From Siderastrea radians (lineage: Eukaryota; Cnidaria; Anthozoa; Scleractinia; Rhizangiidae): a stretch of 64,000 bases of DNA. The stretch covers positions 9,718,866 to 9,782,865 of the forward strand of contig OZ024892.1 in assembly GCA_964017195.1 (NCBI GenBank), in the 5' to 3' direction. Position numbers and translations under genes: made by a program. The notes under the pieces are model-generated. The model was given only the letters and a program-made list of their open reading frames with translations, had not been told where the DNA came from and did not search any database. Of the stretch, positions 1-12,217 are shown in pieces. The stretch's first letter is position 1, and the number at the start of each line of letters is the position of its first letter.

Positions 1-2245
1 TAGCCATGTATGGCTGTGTATAGCCATGTATAGCTATGTATAGCTGTGTATAGCTTTTTATAGATATGTATGGCTTATGTATACCCATGTATAGCCATGT
101 ATAGCCATGTATAGCTGTGTATAGCTATGTATGGCTATGTATATCTGTGTATAGGCATGTATAGCTATGTATATCTATGTATAGCCATGTATAGCCATGT
201 ATAGCCATGTATAGCTGTGTATAGCCATGTATAGCTGAGTATACATGTGTATAGCTATGTATGGCTATGTATATCTGTGTATAGCCATGTATAGCTGTGT
301 ATAGCTGTGTATAGCTATGTACAGCCATGTATAGCCATGTATGGCTGTGTATAGCCATGTATAGCTATGTATAGCTGTGTATAGCTGTTTATAGATATGT
401 ATGGCTTATGTATACCCATGTATAGCCATGTATAGCCATGTATAGCTGTGTATAGCTATGTATGGCTATGTATATCTGTGTATAGCCATGTATAGCTATG
501 TATATCTATGTATAGCCATGTATAGCCATGTATAGCCATGTATAGCTGTGTATAGCCATGTATAGCTGAGTATACATGTGTATAGCTATGTATGGCTATG
601 TATATCTGTGTATAGCCATGTATAGCTGTGTATAGCTGTGTATAGCTATGTACAGCCATGTATAGCCATGTATGGCTGTGTATAGCCATGTATAGCTATG
701 TATAGCTGTGTATAGCTGTTTATAGATATGTATGGCTTATGTATACCCATGTATAGCCATGTATAGCCATGTATAGCTGTGTATAGCTATGTATGGCTAT
801 GTATATCTGTGTATAGCCATGTATAGCTGTGTGTAGCTGTGTATAGCTATATACAGCCATGTATAGCCATGTATGGCTGTGTATAGCCATGTATAGCTAT
901 GTATAGCTGTGTATAGCTTTTTATAGCTATGTATGGCTATGTATACCCATGTTTAGCCATGTATACCCATGTATAGCCATGTATAGCTGTGTATAGCCAT
1001 GTATAGCTGTGTATAGCTGTGTATAGCTATGTATGGCTATGTATATCTGTGTATAGCCATGTATAGCTGTGTATAGCTGTGTATAGCTATGTGTAGCTGT
1101 GTATAGCCATGTATAGCTGTGTATAGCTGTGTATAGCAATGTATGGCTATATATATCTGTGTATAGCCCTGTATACCTGTGTATATCTATGTACAGCCAT
1201 GTATAGCCATGTATAGCCATGTATAGCTGTGTATAGCCATGTATAGCTGAGTATACATGTGTATAGCTATGTATGGCTATGTATATCTGTGTATAGCCAT
1301 GTATGGCTATGTATATCTGTGTATAGCGATGTATAGCTGTGTATAGCTGTGTATAGCTATGTACAGCCATGTATAGCCATGTATGGCTGTGTATAGCCAT
1401 GTATAGCTATGTATAGCTGTGTATAGCTGTTTATAGCTATGTATGGCTATGTATACCCATGTATAGCCATGTATAGCCATGTATAGCCATGTATAGCTGT
1501 GTATAGCCATGTATAGCTGTGTATAGCTGTGTATAGTATGTATGGCTATGTATATCTGTGTATAGTCATGTATAGCCATGTATAGCCATGTATAGCTGTG
1601 TATAGCCTTGTATAGCTGTGTATAGCAATGTATGGCTATGTATATCTGTGTATAGCCATGTATAGCTGTGTATAGCTGTGTATAGTTATGTACAGCAATG
1701 TATAGCCATGTATAGCTGTGTATAGCTGTGTATAGCCATGTATAGCCATGTATAGCTATGTATAGCTGTGTATAGCTGTGTATAGCTATGTATAGCCGTG
1801 TATAGCTGTGTATAGCTATATATGTCTATGTATGGCTATGTATACCTGTGTATAGCCATGTATAGCTGTGTATAGCAATGTATAGCTATGTATAGCTGTG
1901 TATAGCTGTGTATAGCCATGTATAGCTGTGTATAGCCATGTATAGCTATGTATAGCTGTCTATAGCCCTGTGTAGCTGTGTATAGCTATATATGTCTATG
2001 TATGGCTATGTATACCTGTCTATAGCCATGTATAGCTGTGTATAGCCATGTATAGCTATGTATAGCTGTGTATAGCTGTGTATAGCCATGTATAGCTGTG
2101 TATAGCCATGTATAGCTATGTATAGCTGTGTATAGCTGTGTATACTCTATATGTCTATGTATCTGTGTATAGCCATGTATAGCCATGTATAGCCATGTAT
2201 AGCCATGTATAGCTATGTATAGCTGTGTATAGCTATGTATATTGC
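1..2245. repeat. Decamer minisatellite/satellite with higher-order period
   Basis: Almost the whole stretch is variants of a 10-bp unit, TATAGCCATG or TATAGCTGTG. A 331-bp higher-order unit is visible: the same ordered series of variants starts near 125, 456 and 787, then drifts. Long open frames exist only because the 10-bp unit lacks stops in some frames and reads as a 10-residue His/Tyr/Thr-rich repeat, so they are not called as genes. The array starts before the window and ends near 2245. Confidence 0.95.
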
Positions 2246-3473
2246 TTCCTATGTTGATGCCTATATTGGATTAAGTCAAACCACTATATGATAGTTACAC
2301 CACGTATCTACGCCCTTACTTCCGGTGTGTTCGTTTAGTCAACATTTCAGCAATCGAGCGCGCGCTGCTCGATTTCAGCCAAAAGCATTACTCTTTATTG
2401 TTCTCAGATAATGCATTCGCTTAGTAGAGTGATCTTTAAGCATTTATCAAGCTTTCTGGATGATCTGTGCTGAAGAGGTTTGGTAATCGACGGCAGAAAT
2501 CACAAACATTTAATTTAATCACGGATGTGTTTTGGCATGGCGGCCAGCTGTTGTTTATCGAGTCATGCGGATAAAGGCAACATAATTTGTGGTCTGAAAC
2601 GCAGAAAAATGGATGTTGATGTGGCGAACTATTAGATTTGGCCTTGCTGCTAGTGTCTGTGCTCAATTTGGTCAAGTAAATGGAGGGACCCACACGACAA
2701 ATCGTCCTGAAGAAATTGCCAAAACTTACCAGGTAGGCTTTTGTATTTTAAAATTTAGATTTCACCAAATTCGCGAGCCAAAACCTTATTAATCACATTT
2801 ACGTAAAAGACCAGGTGATCGAAAAATATTTTCAAGCTGATTTCATCTTTATTACGCTTTTTAGGCCAAATAGTGCGGCCCTCAAAATGGCCTATCTTGC
2901 AATTTTTTGCAATTTGCCTTGTATGTCTTGAACGCCCATGGCGAAAATATAACTTTCCCCAAAATTATTTTATGACATTTAGAAACTACAATAACCGTTT
3001 TAATTCTGCTGCTAATTTGGTTTCAAGAAATTGAGTACTTTGTGAAAAATTGCGAAATTGGTTGTGCTTGATTTTACCACTTGTCAAAATGGCCGACAGG
3101 CACTATGATAAAGCGACAGTTTTTTCCTTGTTCATAAATCGCAAAATATTTTTAGAATGATTTTTATAAACTAGAAGAACGACTCTACTTTGTGCCGGAA
3201 TTTCGTTTGATTTGGTTTACATTTACCAGAGAACTAGACTCGTATATTTTTATATTTTGAGAGTGAAATTTTACCTCAAAACATGAACCTGAGGCTTGCG
3301 TGACCAAGTGCGGTTACCAATTTACCATGGCAACAATACATCTGCCAATCAAAATATGCTTGTGTTTGTTCATCCCCCAAGGTAACCTACTTCCACACAA
3401 AAAATGAGGGGGTGTTAAAAATTTTCATTTCCAATTTTGCTTCACTTTCCCAGAAAAGTGCTCTTAATGGTTC
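2246..3473. other. Intergenic, no gene recognised
   Basis: AT-rich unique-looking sequence. The only notable open frame is an 85-codon minus-strand ORF at 2436-2693 with several Cys and His residues. It has no recognisable domain and no second copy here, so I do not call it a gene. No RNA gene or terminal repeat is seen. Confidence 0.5.
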
Positions 3474-3985
3474 GAAGCACGCATGCGGAGGGATATCACT
3501 GCATTATTAGACGAAGGAAACATTAATTTTCTGTAAGCAGTAATACATATTGACCTGTTTGGCGTTTTTAGCTCAATGAAAATTTAGGCCGCAGAAAATT
3601 ATTTTAGGAAACATAATCCTATCCGCCGAATTTCCGAGCTGCTGATGACTCTCCGAAAATGCTAACCGACCTTGTTTCTTGTTTTGCGCTCTAAACTACA
3701 TATTTGTCCCTCCCAAAACAATAGGAACTAATAAGTCCTCTTGTTACAGAAGTCCGACGTGATGTTTCCCCAAAGAAATCTCTTGTGTCACTTCAATTTA
3801 TCAGAATACAGGTATCTCAGGGGATTTAGGCCTTCCAAACAGATATTACCCGAAACGAACCGTTGGGTGCCCCTGAAACATACAGTCTGTAATCTGCTGT
3901 AATGTAGTTAGCTCACGGTAGCGTAAATTGGAAACATCGCAGGTTGATACAGTGAGAAAAATGATTCGTCTGCGTAGAAAGTCTG
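3474..3985. repeat. Dispersed repeat, copy A
   Basis: Closely matches 55366-56160 in the same orientation, starting at GCACGCATGCGG and running past AATGATTCGTCTGC. Copy B carries an extra insertion of about 0.3 kb near 55836, so copy A shows the uninterrupted state. A 117-codon minus-strand ORF (3846-4199) overlaps the end, but its frame is not kept in copy B. The family is unrecognised. Confidence 0.75.
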
Positions 3986-4313
3986 TTGTTTTCGACAGGG
4001 GCATAGTAAACACACCCGGTGGAGAGTTTAAGAAATGCGAAAATTGTGAATTCCATGGAGGGTGAATTAACGTATACGCGAAGGAAAAATTACAGATTTG
4101 CGGCGGGGTGAAACGACCAGACGTTCGTTCAATGAACGAAGTGTCTACACGAGAATGAGAATGGACGCGGGAATGCGCGATCCGTGAAGCCACTAACACA
4201 AGTCATTCAAAGGATATGGCTGACACGACGAAGCTTGTCATAAGGGAATTTAATTACATTTAAGTGTTTCTCTCGCTTTGTTTGAAGCAGCACTAAGTCT
4301 AAGTAGCGAACAA
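3986..4313. other. Left edge of the duplicated-unit region
   Basis: From about 4203 (TCAAAGGATATGGCTGACAC) the sequence resembles unit copies near 18850, 37180 and 42055. This marks the left edge of the segmental duplication array. No gene is seen. Confidence 0.5.
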
Positions 4314-4321
4314 AAGTGAAT

Positions 4322-5790
4322 GGAAAGATTTCCGCACAGCCCCATACTTCATTATGCATGCAGAATAAATTAATTATGCATGCGCTCTATTGTTTTTTAA
4401 GACAATGGCCCTTTGAATATATACATTGATAATTACTACTTACGTTTTCAATAAAAATGGATTTAGTTGCGTCTGCCTTTTTTTCTCTCTTCTCTCACTC
4501 CTTCTTTTTCGTTCCTCCTCTTTTCTTCTATTTTTCTCTTACCCAGTCCCTTACCAGTTTTTTCTTCTTTTTTTTCCTTTGGATTTACCCTCGGCTTGCC
4601 TCGAACTCTCACTCTTCATCTTACCTTTGGATTAGCTGTCCATCTACTATACCACTACACCACGGTGATTTGTTGACATTTTCCCGGCGATAAATTATTT
4701 TTATGTTTAGCTACCAATCAACATTATTAAAATTCAACGAAATTTACATTTGAATTACTTATATTACAAAGACACCTCACCTTTTAGACTTACTGCACGA
4801 AAAAATGATTTATTTTTGTCCATCCATTGGTTCTCAGATGAACAAAAAGGCCACGCATTTCACTCTTCTGCTCGATCCAGTCTTCAGCGGCTGTGAAACG
4901 AAGGCTTGCTTCCTTGTTCCGGTAGAGCGCAGTGATAAAGATACACTTTTTGCCCATCATACGCGCACACATCTTGCCAGGAACACGCGTGATGAGCGCC
5001 AAGTGGAAAGCTTATGATTACCTACAAAACGAGGGCTATATTCATCTCACAGTGAACTAGTACAGCTTAAACTTCGCAGACTTGGGCACCGAGGTTTGCC
5101 CCGCACAGGAACGTCCAAAGAACTCTAAGAAAGCTACCTACAGGAGTGGATGTAGCATCAGCATTATAACAAGGATCCTTTTAGCAACATTATCAAGCCT
5201 ATCTTCGACCTTTGTGAGGTCCGCAAGGACGCATAAATGGTTCAGTTCTCGGAGTGCCACTTTATGCACCGTTCGTAATTCGGCCACGCTACATTTCAAC
5301 AGGGAAAGCACGAATAAAATACGAAAATTCCTGCTTCACAAGCATTGTCTCCATGTTAACAAGGAAAGCAAAAATGAAGAAATAAGTAAATAAAATAAAA
5401 AAATAAACGACACAAGACACAAGAAGGGTAAGAAAACCTTTTATTTTTAAAATGTTATGTGGTTTACGTTAACAAAATACGCGCTGTCCATAACCTCGTT
5501 TATGGCTAACCTTACGACTTAAATCCGCATTTTTTCTAACAATTTACACTCGAGACAGATTTAAAAACACGGGAAAAGTGCACAAATTTTTAAAAAATTG
5601 CTCGATTTTCCGTATTTTTGACCCGAAATCCGTAAATTTTGTCTAAGCCCATATGGACTTAGAAAAAAAATATAAACTTTGTTGAACAAAAGGAGTCATT
5701 AGAAATGCGCATTAGAAATACGCGCTATTGTTTTCTTTAAACAAAGAGCTGTATGCATAATGAAGTATGGGGCTGTGCGGAAATCTTGCC
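4322..5790. mobile_element. 1.47-kb non-autonomous DNA transposon, 8-bp TSD
   Basis: The ends are inverted repeats starting GG(A/C)AAGATTTCCGCACAG and running on to a TTATGCAT motif. The flanks carry the 8-bp direct repeat AAGTGAAT (4314-4321 and 5791-5798). The uninterrupted sequence occurs in the paralogous unit near 13430 (AGTGAATTCAATTACA). The inside has a pyrimidine-rich tract (4470-4600) and several ORFs under 105 codons with no recognisable transposase. An 8-bp TSD fits hAT- or P-like elements. The superfamily is not settled. Confidence 0.75.
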
Positions 5791-5798
5791 AAGTGAAT

Positions 5799-6480
5799 TC
5801 AATGACAACTAAGGTCTCCTCTCATTTTTTACAAGTGAAAACGCGATCTACTGTAAGTAAGGTTTCCAAAGAAAACAACGGTCACCTCTTGGAGTTTTAC
5901 CAACCTCGCTGTCATTTCTACCTATATGTTTAGTAAGTTATATTAGATTGGATTTCTATGATAAAATTCTACCTCACGCTGCGAATAGGTATGTTCAAAC
6001 GCTATCGTGGATTCTTGGCCATGCGTAAACGATGTTCTGTGCGATACCTATTCTCGTATCGGTATTTCCGTATCTGCTCGACACTAATATTAATATTATA
6101 CGTGTTTACAAAGCTTGAGTAGTCAGCCGTTGCAACATACAATCAGCAATCTGCGGCATTTCTGTTGTATAGTTTAATCCGCCGTTTTATTAGCTGTATT
6201 CTATTTCTAAAGCCAGGAACTGAAGCAGCACCACTGAAGTATAGATGAATTTAAATACAACAAAGGTTGGTTTCCTCTCATTTTGCGAAAGTGAAAACGT
6301 GATCTACCGTAAGTAGGGTTTCGAAATAAGACAATGGTTGCCTCAAGTTTTACAAACCTTTCACTATCATTTCTACCAATACTTTACCGAAGTTACATTG
6401 AATCTATTGAATTCCTAAAACGCTGCCTCACGCAAAGAATAGGTATGTTCAAACGCTATCGTGACTGATGCGGCTCGGCG
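5799..6480. repeat. Unit sequence, two tandem copies of about 0.45 kb
   Basis: 5808-6040 and 6255-6470 are diverged direct copies. Each runs from a ..AAGG(T)..CCTCTCATTTT motif, through a GATCTAC(T/C)GTAAGTA motif, to AGGTATGTTCAAACGCTATC. The same block recurs in other units (13430-13690, 18890-19100, 37230-37420, 42100-42290). No conserved reading frame is seen. Confidence 0.65.
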
Positions 6481-6510
6481 AATATTTAACAATTATAATT
6501 GTTAAATATT
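6481..6510. repeat. 30-bp perfect palindrome
   Basis: AATATTTAACAATTA is followed directly by its exact reverse complement. It sits one base before the TTAA target of the next element. Confidence 0.9.
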
Positions 6511-6515
6511 CTTAA

Positions 6516-6944
6516 AGTGCACCTAAACCCAAAATATTTTTTACGCTAATATAAATCTTTGCACCTATTTTAAAAACATTTCGCCATTATTTGCAGTTTT
6601 TGACTTCTTTATGGGCTTCACAACGTACGACAAACTAAGCACCATTTGTCGCACGACCGAGTTAGAAGGGGCATGGGTCTATTCTTGATTTGACGTCACA
6701 AACTGCTTTGCATGCATGTTTACAAAGACTTAAAGAGATGCAAATCAGTTTGTGATGTCAAATCCAGAATAGACCCATGCCCTCACTAGCTCGGTCGTGT
6801 ACCAGATGATGGCTAGATTTCGTAACTTTTACAGCCTATAAAAAGTCAAGACTGAGGGGGATTTCATTAAAAAAGGCGTAATGCTTTTCGAACAGGTGCA
6901 AAGAGTTATTTTAGCGAAAAAAATATTTTGGGGTTAGGTGCACT
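6516..6944. mobile_element. Kolobok-like MITE, TTAA target duplication
   Basis: Long inverted repeats begin AGTGCACCTAAACCC and end GGGGTTAGGTGCACT. They extend about 60 bp and continue imperfectly into a near-complete hairpin. TTAA flanks both sides (6512-6515 and 6945-6948). TTAA targets are known for Kolobok and piggyBac. The ends are not CCC, so Kolobok is favoured. Non-coding. Confidence 0.8.
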
Positions 6945-6948
6945 TTAA

Positions 6949-8020
6949 GCTTGTGTAGTCAACCATTGCAACAAACAATCATCAATCCGAGACATTCCTG
7001 TTTTATAGTTCATCCGCTTGTAGGAGCTATTTCTGTAGCCAGGAACTGTCAGAAGCAGTGTTAAAGGTATGAAAATAAAACTTGAATCAATTCTTAACGC
7101 GTGGAAATCCAAAGATGACCTATAGAAAAAGCAAATAACGGAGAGAAGTAAATCAGTCAAGTGGAAAGCATCTTAACAGTGGTAAAATTGAAAGGCATAT
7201 ATAACGATATGTCAGTGTTCTGTAATACACCTAATTGCAATAACGTTGTCATATAAAAATGAAAAAAAAAAGGAAAAGAAAATACCCAAATAGGAATAAA
7301 TAAGGTACGCTATAACTACATTTAGGGAATTGCTCAGACGAAGGGTTAAGGTTCAAAAGGTTTTTTTAGGTGGCCAATTTAACTTGTTTCAACTCATTTG
7401 ACATCAAATTGAAGTATCACACCGTCGTACACAATTGCTTTGAGAATTATGAAGATCTAAGAAATAATTTGCATGGCTAATTAATTCCTATTTGACTTTT
7501 TTCTTTATTCTCTTTTCCATTTTTCTATGACAACGTTATTGCAAGGTGAATATCACGAGACTTAAAAAAAGAAAGTCGATCATTCAAGCTTTACTCAAAA
7601 ACAAGCAACTACTGAAACGGTTTTGTATTTCTTGTTGACTTGCTTATAGCGTAATCCTCAACTGGCAACTACAACTAGCTAAAACTAAAGTTACATTATT
7701 TAACTTGGAATCAAATACTGGTGAAAATTTCATACTCTGCCTTCGCTGACGGGAAAAAGTAGGAGAACTAAATTAAAGTTTTTTGACATGGAGGTAAATC
7801 TTTTTGTAAGCAAGAGACAGTCTAAGCTTTCAATAATAAAATACTGTACAACTTTGCTTGTTGTGCATTAAAAACAATTGCAATCAACAACTACATTTAA
7901 AAGGCCGTTCAAAATGAGGCTTGCTTTTCAGGCCAGATAACCGCAAGGTTGACGACGCCGCTAAAACTAACAGAATTAGGTTAAATTGAGTGTATAATTT
8001 GAACATAAAACAAAAATCAC
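6949..8020. other. Unit sequence downstream of small-gene copy 1
   Basis: Shared with other units: GACATGGAGGTAAA at 7788, TTGTTGTGCATTAAAAACAA near 7859, and AATGAGGCTTGCTTTTCAG at 7912. These lie 3' of the minus-strand small gene and may include its 3' UTR and terminator. The open frame at 6945-7160 (minus) recurs near 34.2 and 38.7 kb only because the DNA is duplicated. Confidence 0.5.
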
Positions 8021-8290
8021 CTAGCACAGTCGTTCATCGTGTTCCTGGGGCTCCGCTCGTCTTCCGGTCCTTTGATTCACCTGATTCACAGTCGGCCTGT
8101 TTCCCAGTGTTACGCGCTTCCCGTCCTCTGCTGCACGATCCGCTCTCTGCCATCCTCTCATCTCAGGACCCTGAAGTGGAAAGGCTCTCTGCTCGCAGAG
8201 TGCTATAACAGCTAAGTACATCTTGATCACACAGAACAGCACAACGATCATCAAGAAAAGAAAAGCTACGTTGATCAGCTCCGCCGGCAT
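8021..8290 (-). CDS. Small single-pass membrane protein, array copy 1
   Basis: 89 codons, intronless. I do not recognise the family. Residues 5-31 form a strongly hydrophobic segment (AFLFLM, VVLFCVIK, YLAVIAL) with Lys23 inside it. A hydrophilic, Arg-rich tail of about 55 residues follows and ends NQRTGRRAEPQEHDERLC. By the positive-inside rule the tail should be cytosolic and the N-terminus lumenal or outside. Cys20, Cys32 and the C-terminal Cys89 recur in most copies. I start at the Met before xAELI because it is the only Met kept in every intact copy; an in-frame ATG seven codons upstream is absent in others. An overlapping plus-strand frame is open too, but its start is not conserved. 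Function unknown. Confidence 0.6.
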   Translation of the reverse strand: MPAELINVAFLFLMIVVLFCVIKMYLAVIALCEQRAFPLQGPEMRGWQRADRAAEDGKRVTLGNRPTVNQVNQRTGRRAEPQEHDERLC

Positions 8291-9756
8291 GGTTAGCACT
8301 AATCCCTCCATTCCTGCAAACCGCGGGACGAAGTGGTAAGGTTACTGAATTGAACAGTGGGACAGACTGATTGCAAGGTATCGGAGAAATAACAAAGGTG
8401 ATACACGCCAAAAAATGAAAATTTGGATTTGTAGCTGTAATTCAGAATCCCTTCAAAGTCCTGTTATCACTAGCGGTGTTGGCCATAGGCGGAGAGTCCG
8501 AGTCAAATGTCATATCAACATGTTCGACGCTGCAATTTTATTCAACTCCAGTTCACGTGGGTGAATTTTGAGCACGCGCGTGAAAATAATCCTTTGTTTG
8601 AAGTCAGGCGGTCTTTCCCGTGTTTGGCTTGGTTGATCTGAGTCACCTCTACTTGTGGGAAAGCCCCAACGAATTCAGTAATTCAGTAATGGGTTCAGCA
8701 TATATTGTTCGACAGACTTCAGTTTACGTCATACAATTAAGTACGGACCAATCAAGTAACTAGTCATGAGTGACCTCTATTTCCGGGAAAACATCGGACA
8801 AACTCAGGTAACTACTAGCAACGGAATGTTACCAAGAAAGTGGCGGAATTGAACAGTTTTGCTTTCCCCATTCCTAAAGCGAGACACACAACAAGGTCAC
8901 CATAAAATTTTGTTTGATTTTTTTTAAAATAATTATTCAAGCGGAATAATTATGCCTCACTTATTCATTATTCCTTGCGATACACACAGCAATTTTTGGT
9001 TTTCTAGATCTCAATTCTATCGTTCGTTACGCACTGACCTGACCATGATGCAAATAAAAACTAGTAGTAATCAGAGATTAAGAGAGCGCGTTCGACTAGA
9101 TGCATTCTCTCAGGCAGCCAATTCTTTCGGTTTCCAATTTGTCACCGAGGAACCGAGAGCCTTTATTTTCCCCTTATATGAAAGCATGTTTTGTTTTATT
9201 TCTCAATTCTATTGTTCGTTACGCAGTGAACTGACTATGATGCAGAAAAAAAATTAAAAACCACTTCCATGTGACTTGCGACTCACTTGCGCGCACGAAA
9301 ATATTTCTTTCAGTTAGAAGAACAAAAAAGGAGGACGAAGTCTAGACAAGTTGTCCAAGAAATATAGCTAAAGACGATCTCTCAGCTAGTAAAGCGAAGT
9401 TTGGTCTTGGCGGATCGTAGGGCACCCGCAGAAACTAGGAATCGGTTAGTAGATTCCAGATATAATGAAATGTGTAGAGATACCGAAACGCCCCTATTAA
9501 CATGGCATATTGACAGGATTATTTACATTAGTAACTGTTGTGTTTTGTCGTCCTGGTGGCTCTAAACGGTGAATTAAGGGTTTCGCTAGGCCGCCTACTA
9601 ATTTAATAGCAGACGGGAGTGATGTCAGTATGCTTTGTTTACCGATTAACTATAAAACAACATTCTTTAAGAGCTAGAGGAGCGGCTCAATAACCTGAAA
9701 TCGTAGATTTTAGACCGTTCGATGGTTAACAACGAGTTCTTCCGTTGACCATTGAC
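8291..9756. other. 5' flank of copy 1 and unit sequence
   Basis: 8300-8620 is the conserved upstream flank of the minus-strand gene. It includes the motif around 8340-8385 that reads AATCAGTCTGTCCCACTGTT on the minus strand. 8640-9760 is unit sequence shared with 12.8-13.4, 35.5-36.6 and 40.4-41.5 kb. An open frame at 8952-9257 also appears at 35674-36057 and 40501-40884, but a small indel breaks it in the 13.1-kb copy, so it is probably not coding. Confidence 0.55.
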
Positions 9757-10110
9757 GGTCATGGTTAACACTAATTCCTCCATTCTTGCAAACCGCGGGA
9801 CGAAATGGTAAGGTTACTGAATTGAACAGTGGGACAGACTGATTGCGAGGTATTGGAGAAATAACAAAGGTGATTCACGCACAAAAAATGAAAATTTGGA
9901 TTTGTTGCTGTAAATTAGAATCCCTTCAAACTCCTGTTGTCACTAGCGGTGTTGGCCTTAGGCGGAGAGGGTCCGAGTCAAAATCAACATGTTCGCTGCA
10001 ATTTTATTCAACTCCAGTTCACGTGGGTGAATTTGAGCACGCGAGCGAAAATAATCCTTTGTTGTCTTTGTTTTTAAGTCGGGCTGTCTGGTTTTTCCGT
10101 ATCTGATGAG
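9757..10110. other. Orphan 5' flank: small gene lost just after its start codon
   Basis: The minus-strand upstream flank is preserved up to the start ATG (CAT on the plus strand near 9762) and closely matches 8283-8600. Directly after the ATG the coding body is replaced by sequence normally found elsewhere in the unit (the GTTCGATGGTTAAC region). This looks like a deletion or recombination derivative. Confidence 0.6.
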
Positions 10111-11036
10111 TCCCCTTCTGGAACAGCCTCACCGAACTTGGTAACATTCGGAAACTCGGAATTCAGAGATTTACGTCATGCAATTACGTACGGACCAATC
10201 AAGTAACTAGTCATAAGTGGCCTCTATCTACTACCGGGAAAACAAAATTTTCAATACATGAATATTAAGTTTCCAAAAACTGAAAGAGGACGTAACGAAG
10301 TCTAGACAAGCTATTGGAGTGATATGGCTGAGACAAGCTCTTAGTAAAGTGAAGCTTGGTCTTGGTGGATCCCAGTGCACCCACACAAACTTAATGAAAT
10401 GTGTAGAGATACCGAGGCCACCCTATTTTAAAACATGAAATATTGCGAGGATTCTTTACATTTGGTGAACCAGCCAACCACCCAATACTATGTAAATTTT
10501 CTTTGAGAATTTTCTTTGTGTACTTATTATCTGTTTTATTTACATTTGACTTCAAAATAAACATCAACTTACCTTTTAATAGTCGTTTCGTTTTGTCGTC
10601 CTGGTGGCTCTAAACGGTGAATTTAAGCTATTTCAAGGGTTTCGGGAGGCCGTCTATGATAGCAGACGGGGGGTGATTACCGATTAATGTTGAGTGTTAT
10701 CCTCTTAATACATTAAAACTAGAACGGTGTTTATTGTTTCCATTTGATTGTAACAAATAAAGATTGAATGAAAATAGGTTTTTAAAACTTCTTTTTAATC
10801 ACTTTTCCCATACATACAAACATTCTGACGTTAGCAAGCCATATGCACTTTGCTTACACTTTCATATTATTTTCCCTTGATCTTAAAACGTTTTGTTCTT
10901 TAATTTGGCCACTAGTTTATTCTTTGGTCATTATGGTTACTTCTACATATTTTTTCTCCCAAAATTGATTTTTAAAATACCACTTATTCTTCGGAAGCTA
11001 TAAGGAGAACAATGAAAAAAACTAACCCAGTTTCAG
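10111..11036. other. Unit sequence without a gene
   Basis: Matches 23160-23560, 29280-29520 and 32650-33060. A polyadenylation-like AATAAA context occurs near 10757. No conserved open frame. Confidence 0.5.
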
Positions 11037-11219
11037 CTCTCTCCTCCGCAGAGGCTCTTCTTAGTAAACACCTGTGAAAGAGAAAAACGGAAGCGGGACC
11101 GCTGGGGAGGGAAAACGGGAGCGCGGGCTTTACTTTTTGTCCTCTTCCCAGCCTCCGTGAGTTTTTTCCCAGGCGCGCGGTCAAGGCGCGACTAAAGGAG
11201 GCCTCTGCGGAGGAGAGAG
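11037..11219. mobile_element. MULE-like MITE, GC-rich
   Basis: Inverted ends CTCTCTCCTCCGCAGAGGC and GCCTCTGCGGAGGAGAGAG. TTTCAG flanks both sides, the remains of a longer duplication. A better preserved copy lies at 33688-33871 and a damaged one at 38266-38400, so the insertion predates at least some unit duplications. Confidence 0.7.
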
Positions 11220-11947
11220 TTTCAGGCCTGTGATCCCAAACCTTTAACCCTTAATAAGCCCCAATAGTGATCCGCATCAAATTTCTCCTCATCATGTCAG
11301 TGCATTATAACTCGTACAGGTCGTGAGAATTAAAGAAGTGATCACCCAAGATGAACTGTCTTGTATAATGATGCCGGGGCTTAAAAGAAGTAAAGAGTTA
11401 AGAAGTAAAGAGATATTCCCCAGCTAAAAATCAATGACTATGTTATGGTAAGTAGTGATATGTTCAAACGCTATCGTAACTGATGTATGTTAAATCACAT
11501 CTTCCTGATTACAATGTTCTTGGTCACGTGTAATACCTTTACACTAATATGTTGATATTTGTGTTCATAAAGCTTGAGTTGTCAACCATTGCAACAAACA
11601 ATCATCAAGCTGCGACATTCCTGTTTTGTGGTTCATCCGCTTGTAAGAGCTGCTTCTTAAGGAGCCTGGCTATAGCCAGGAACTAAAGCAGCACTAAAGG
11701 TATGAAAAAAAAACTTGAATCAATTCTTAATTTGTGGAAATCTAAAGATAACCTATGGAAAAAAGAAAATAACAGAATGCGTCAAAGCATATATAATTAA
11801 CATATAGCATATTGTAACATAATCTGCAATATGACGAAACTTGAAACTTGAACTTGAAACTTGAAAATAAGCAAGCACTTGTTGACTTGCTTATAGTGTA
11901 GTCCTCAACTGGAAACTACTTACTTAAAACACACTTACTTAAAACAC
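11220..11947. other. Unit sequence downstream of copy 2
   Basis: Resembles 33880-34900 and 38440-39720 in shortened form. It holds the TATGTTCAAACGCTATCGTAAC block and a run of CTTGAAACTTGAA repeats at 11830-11860. No gene seen. Confidence 0.5.
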
Positions 11948-12217
11948 TTAGCACAGTCGTTCATCGTGTTCCTGGGGCTCCGCTCGTCTTCCAGTCCTTT
12001 GATTCACCTGATTCACAGCCGGCCTGTTTCCTAGTGCAGCGCGCCTCCCGTCCTCTATTGCAGGATCCGTTCTCAGCCGTCCTCTCATCTCAGGACCCTG
12101 AACTGGATAGGTTCTCTGCTCGCAGAGTACTATAACAGCTAAGTACATTTTGACGACACAAAACAGTACAACGAACATCAAGATAAGGAAAACTAGGCTG
12201 ATCAGCTCCGCCTTCAT
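11948..12217 (-). CDS. Small single-pass membrane protein, array copy 2
   Basis: 89 codons from the conserved Met (MKAELIS), though the frame stays open upstream to 12409. The membrane segment reads LVFLILMFVVLFCVVK. The middle differs from copy 1 (TYPVQGPEMRGRLRTDPAIEDG) while the tail from LGNRPAVNQVNQ to RLC is unchanged. Changes are substitutions, with no indel relative to copy 1. The upstream flank contains the shared motif but lacks the region near 12430 seen in other copies. Confidence 0.6.
   Translation of the reverse strand: MKAELISLVFLILMFVVLFCVVKMYLAVIVLCEQRTYPVQGPEMRGRLRTDPAIEDGRRAALGNRPAVNQVNQRTGRRAEPQEHDERLC

Noticed and set aside
125..2186. Long open frames in the decamer array (His/Tyr/Thr repeats)
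   Set aside because: They follow from a 10-bp unit without stops in some frames; no start context, no non-repeat domain.
3846..4199. 117-codon minus-strand ORF
   Set aside because: Part lies in a dispersed repeat whose other copy at 55.7 kb does not keep the frame; no domain recognised.
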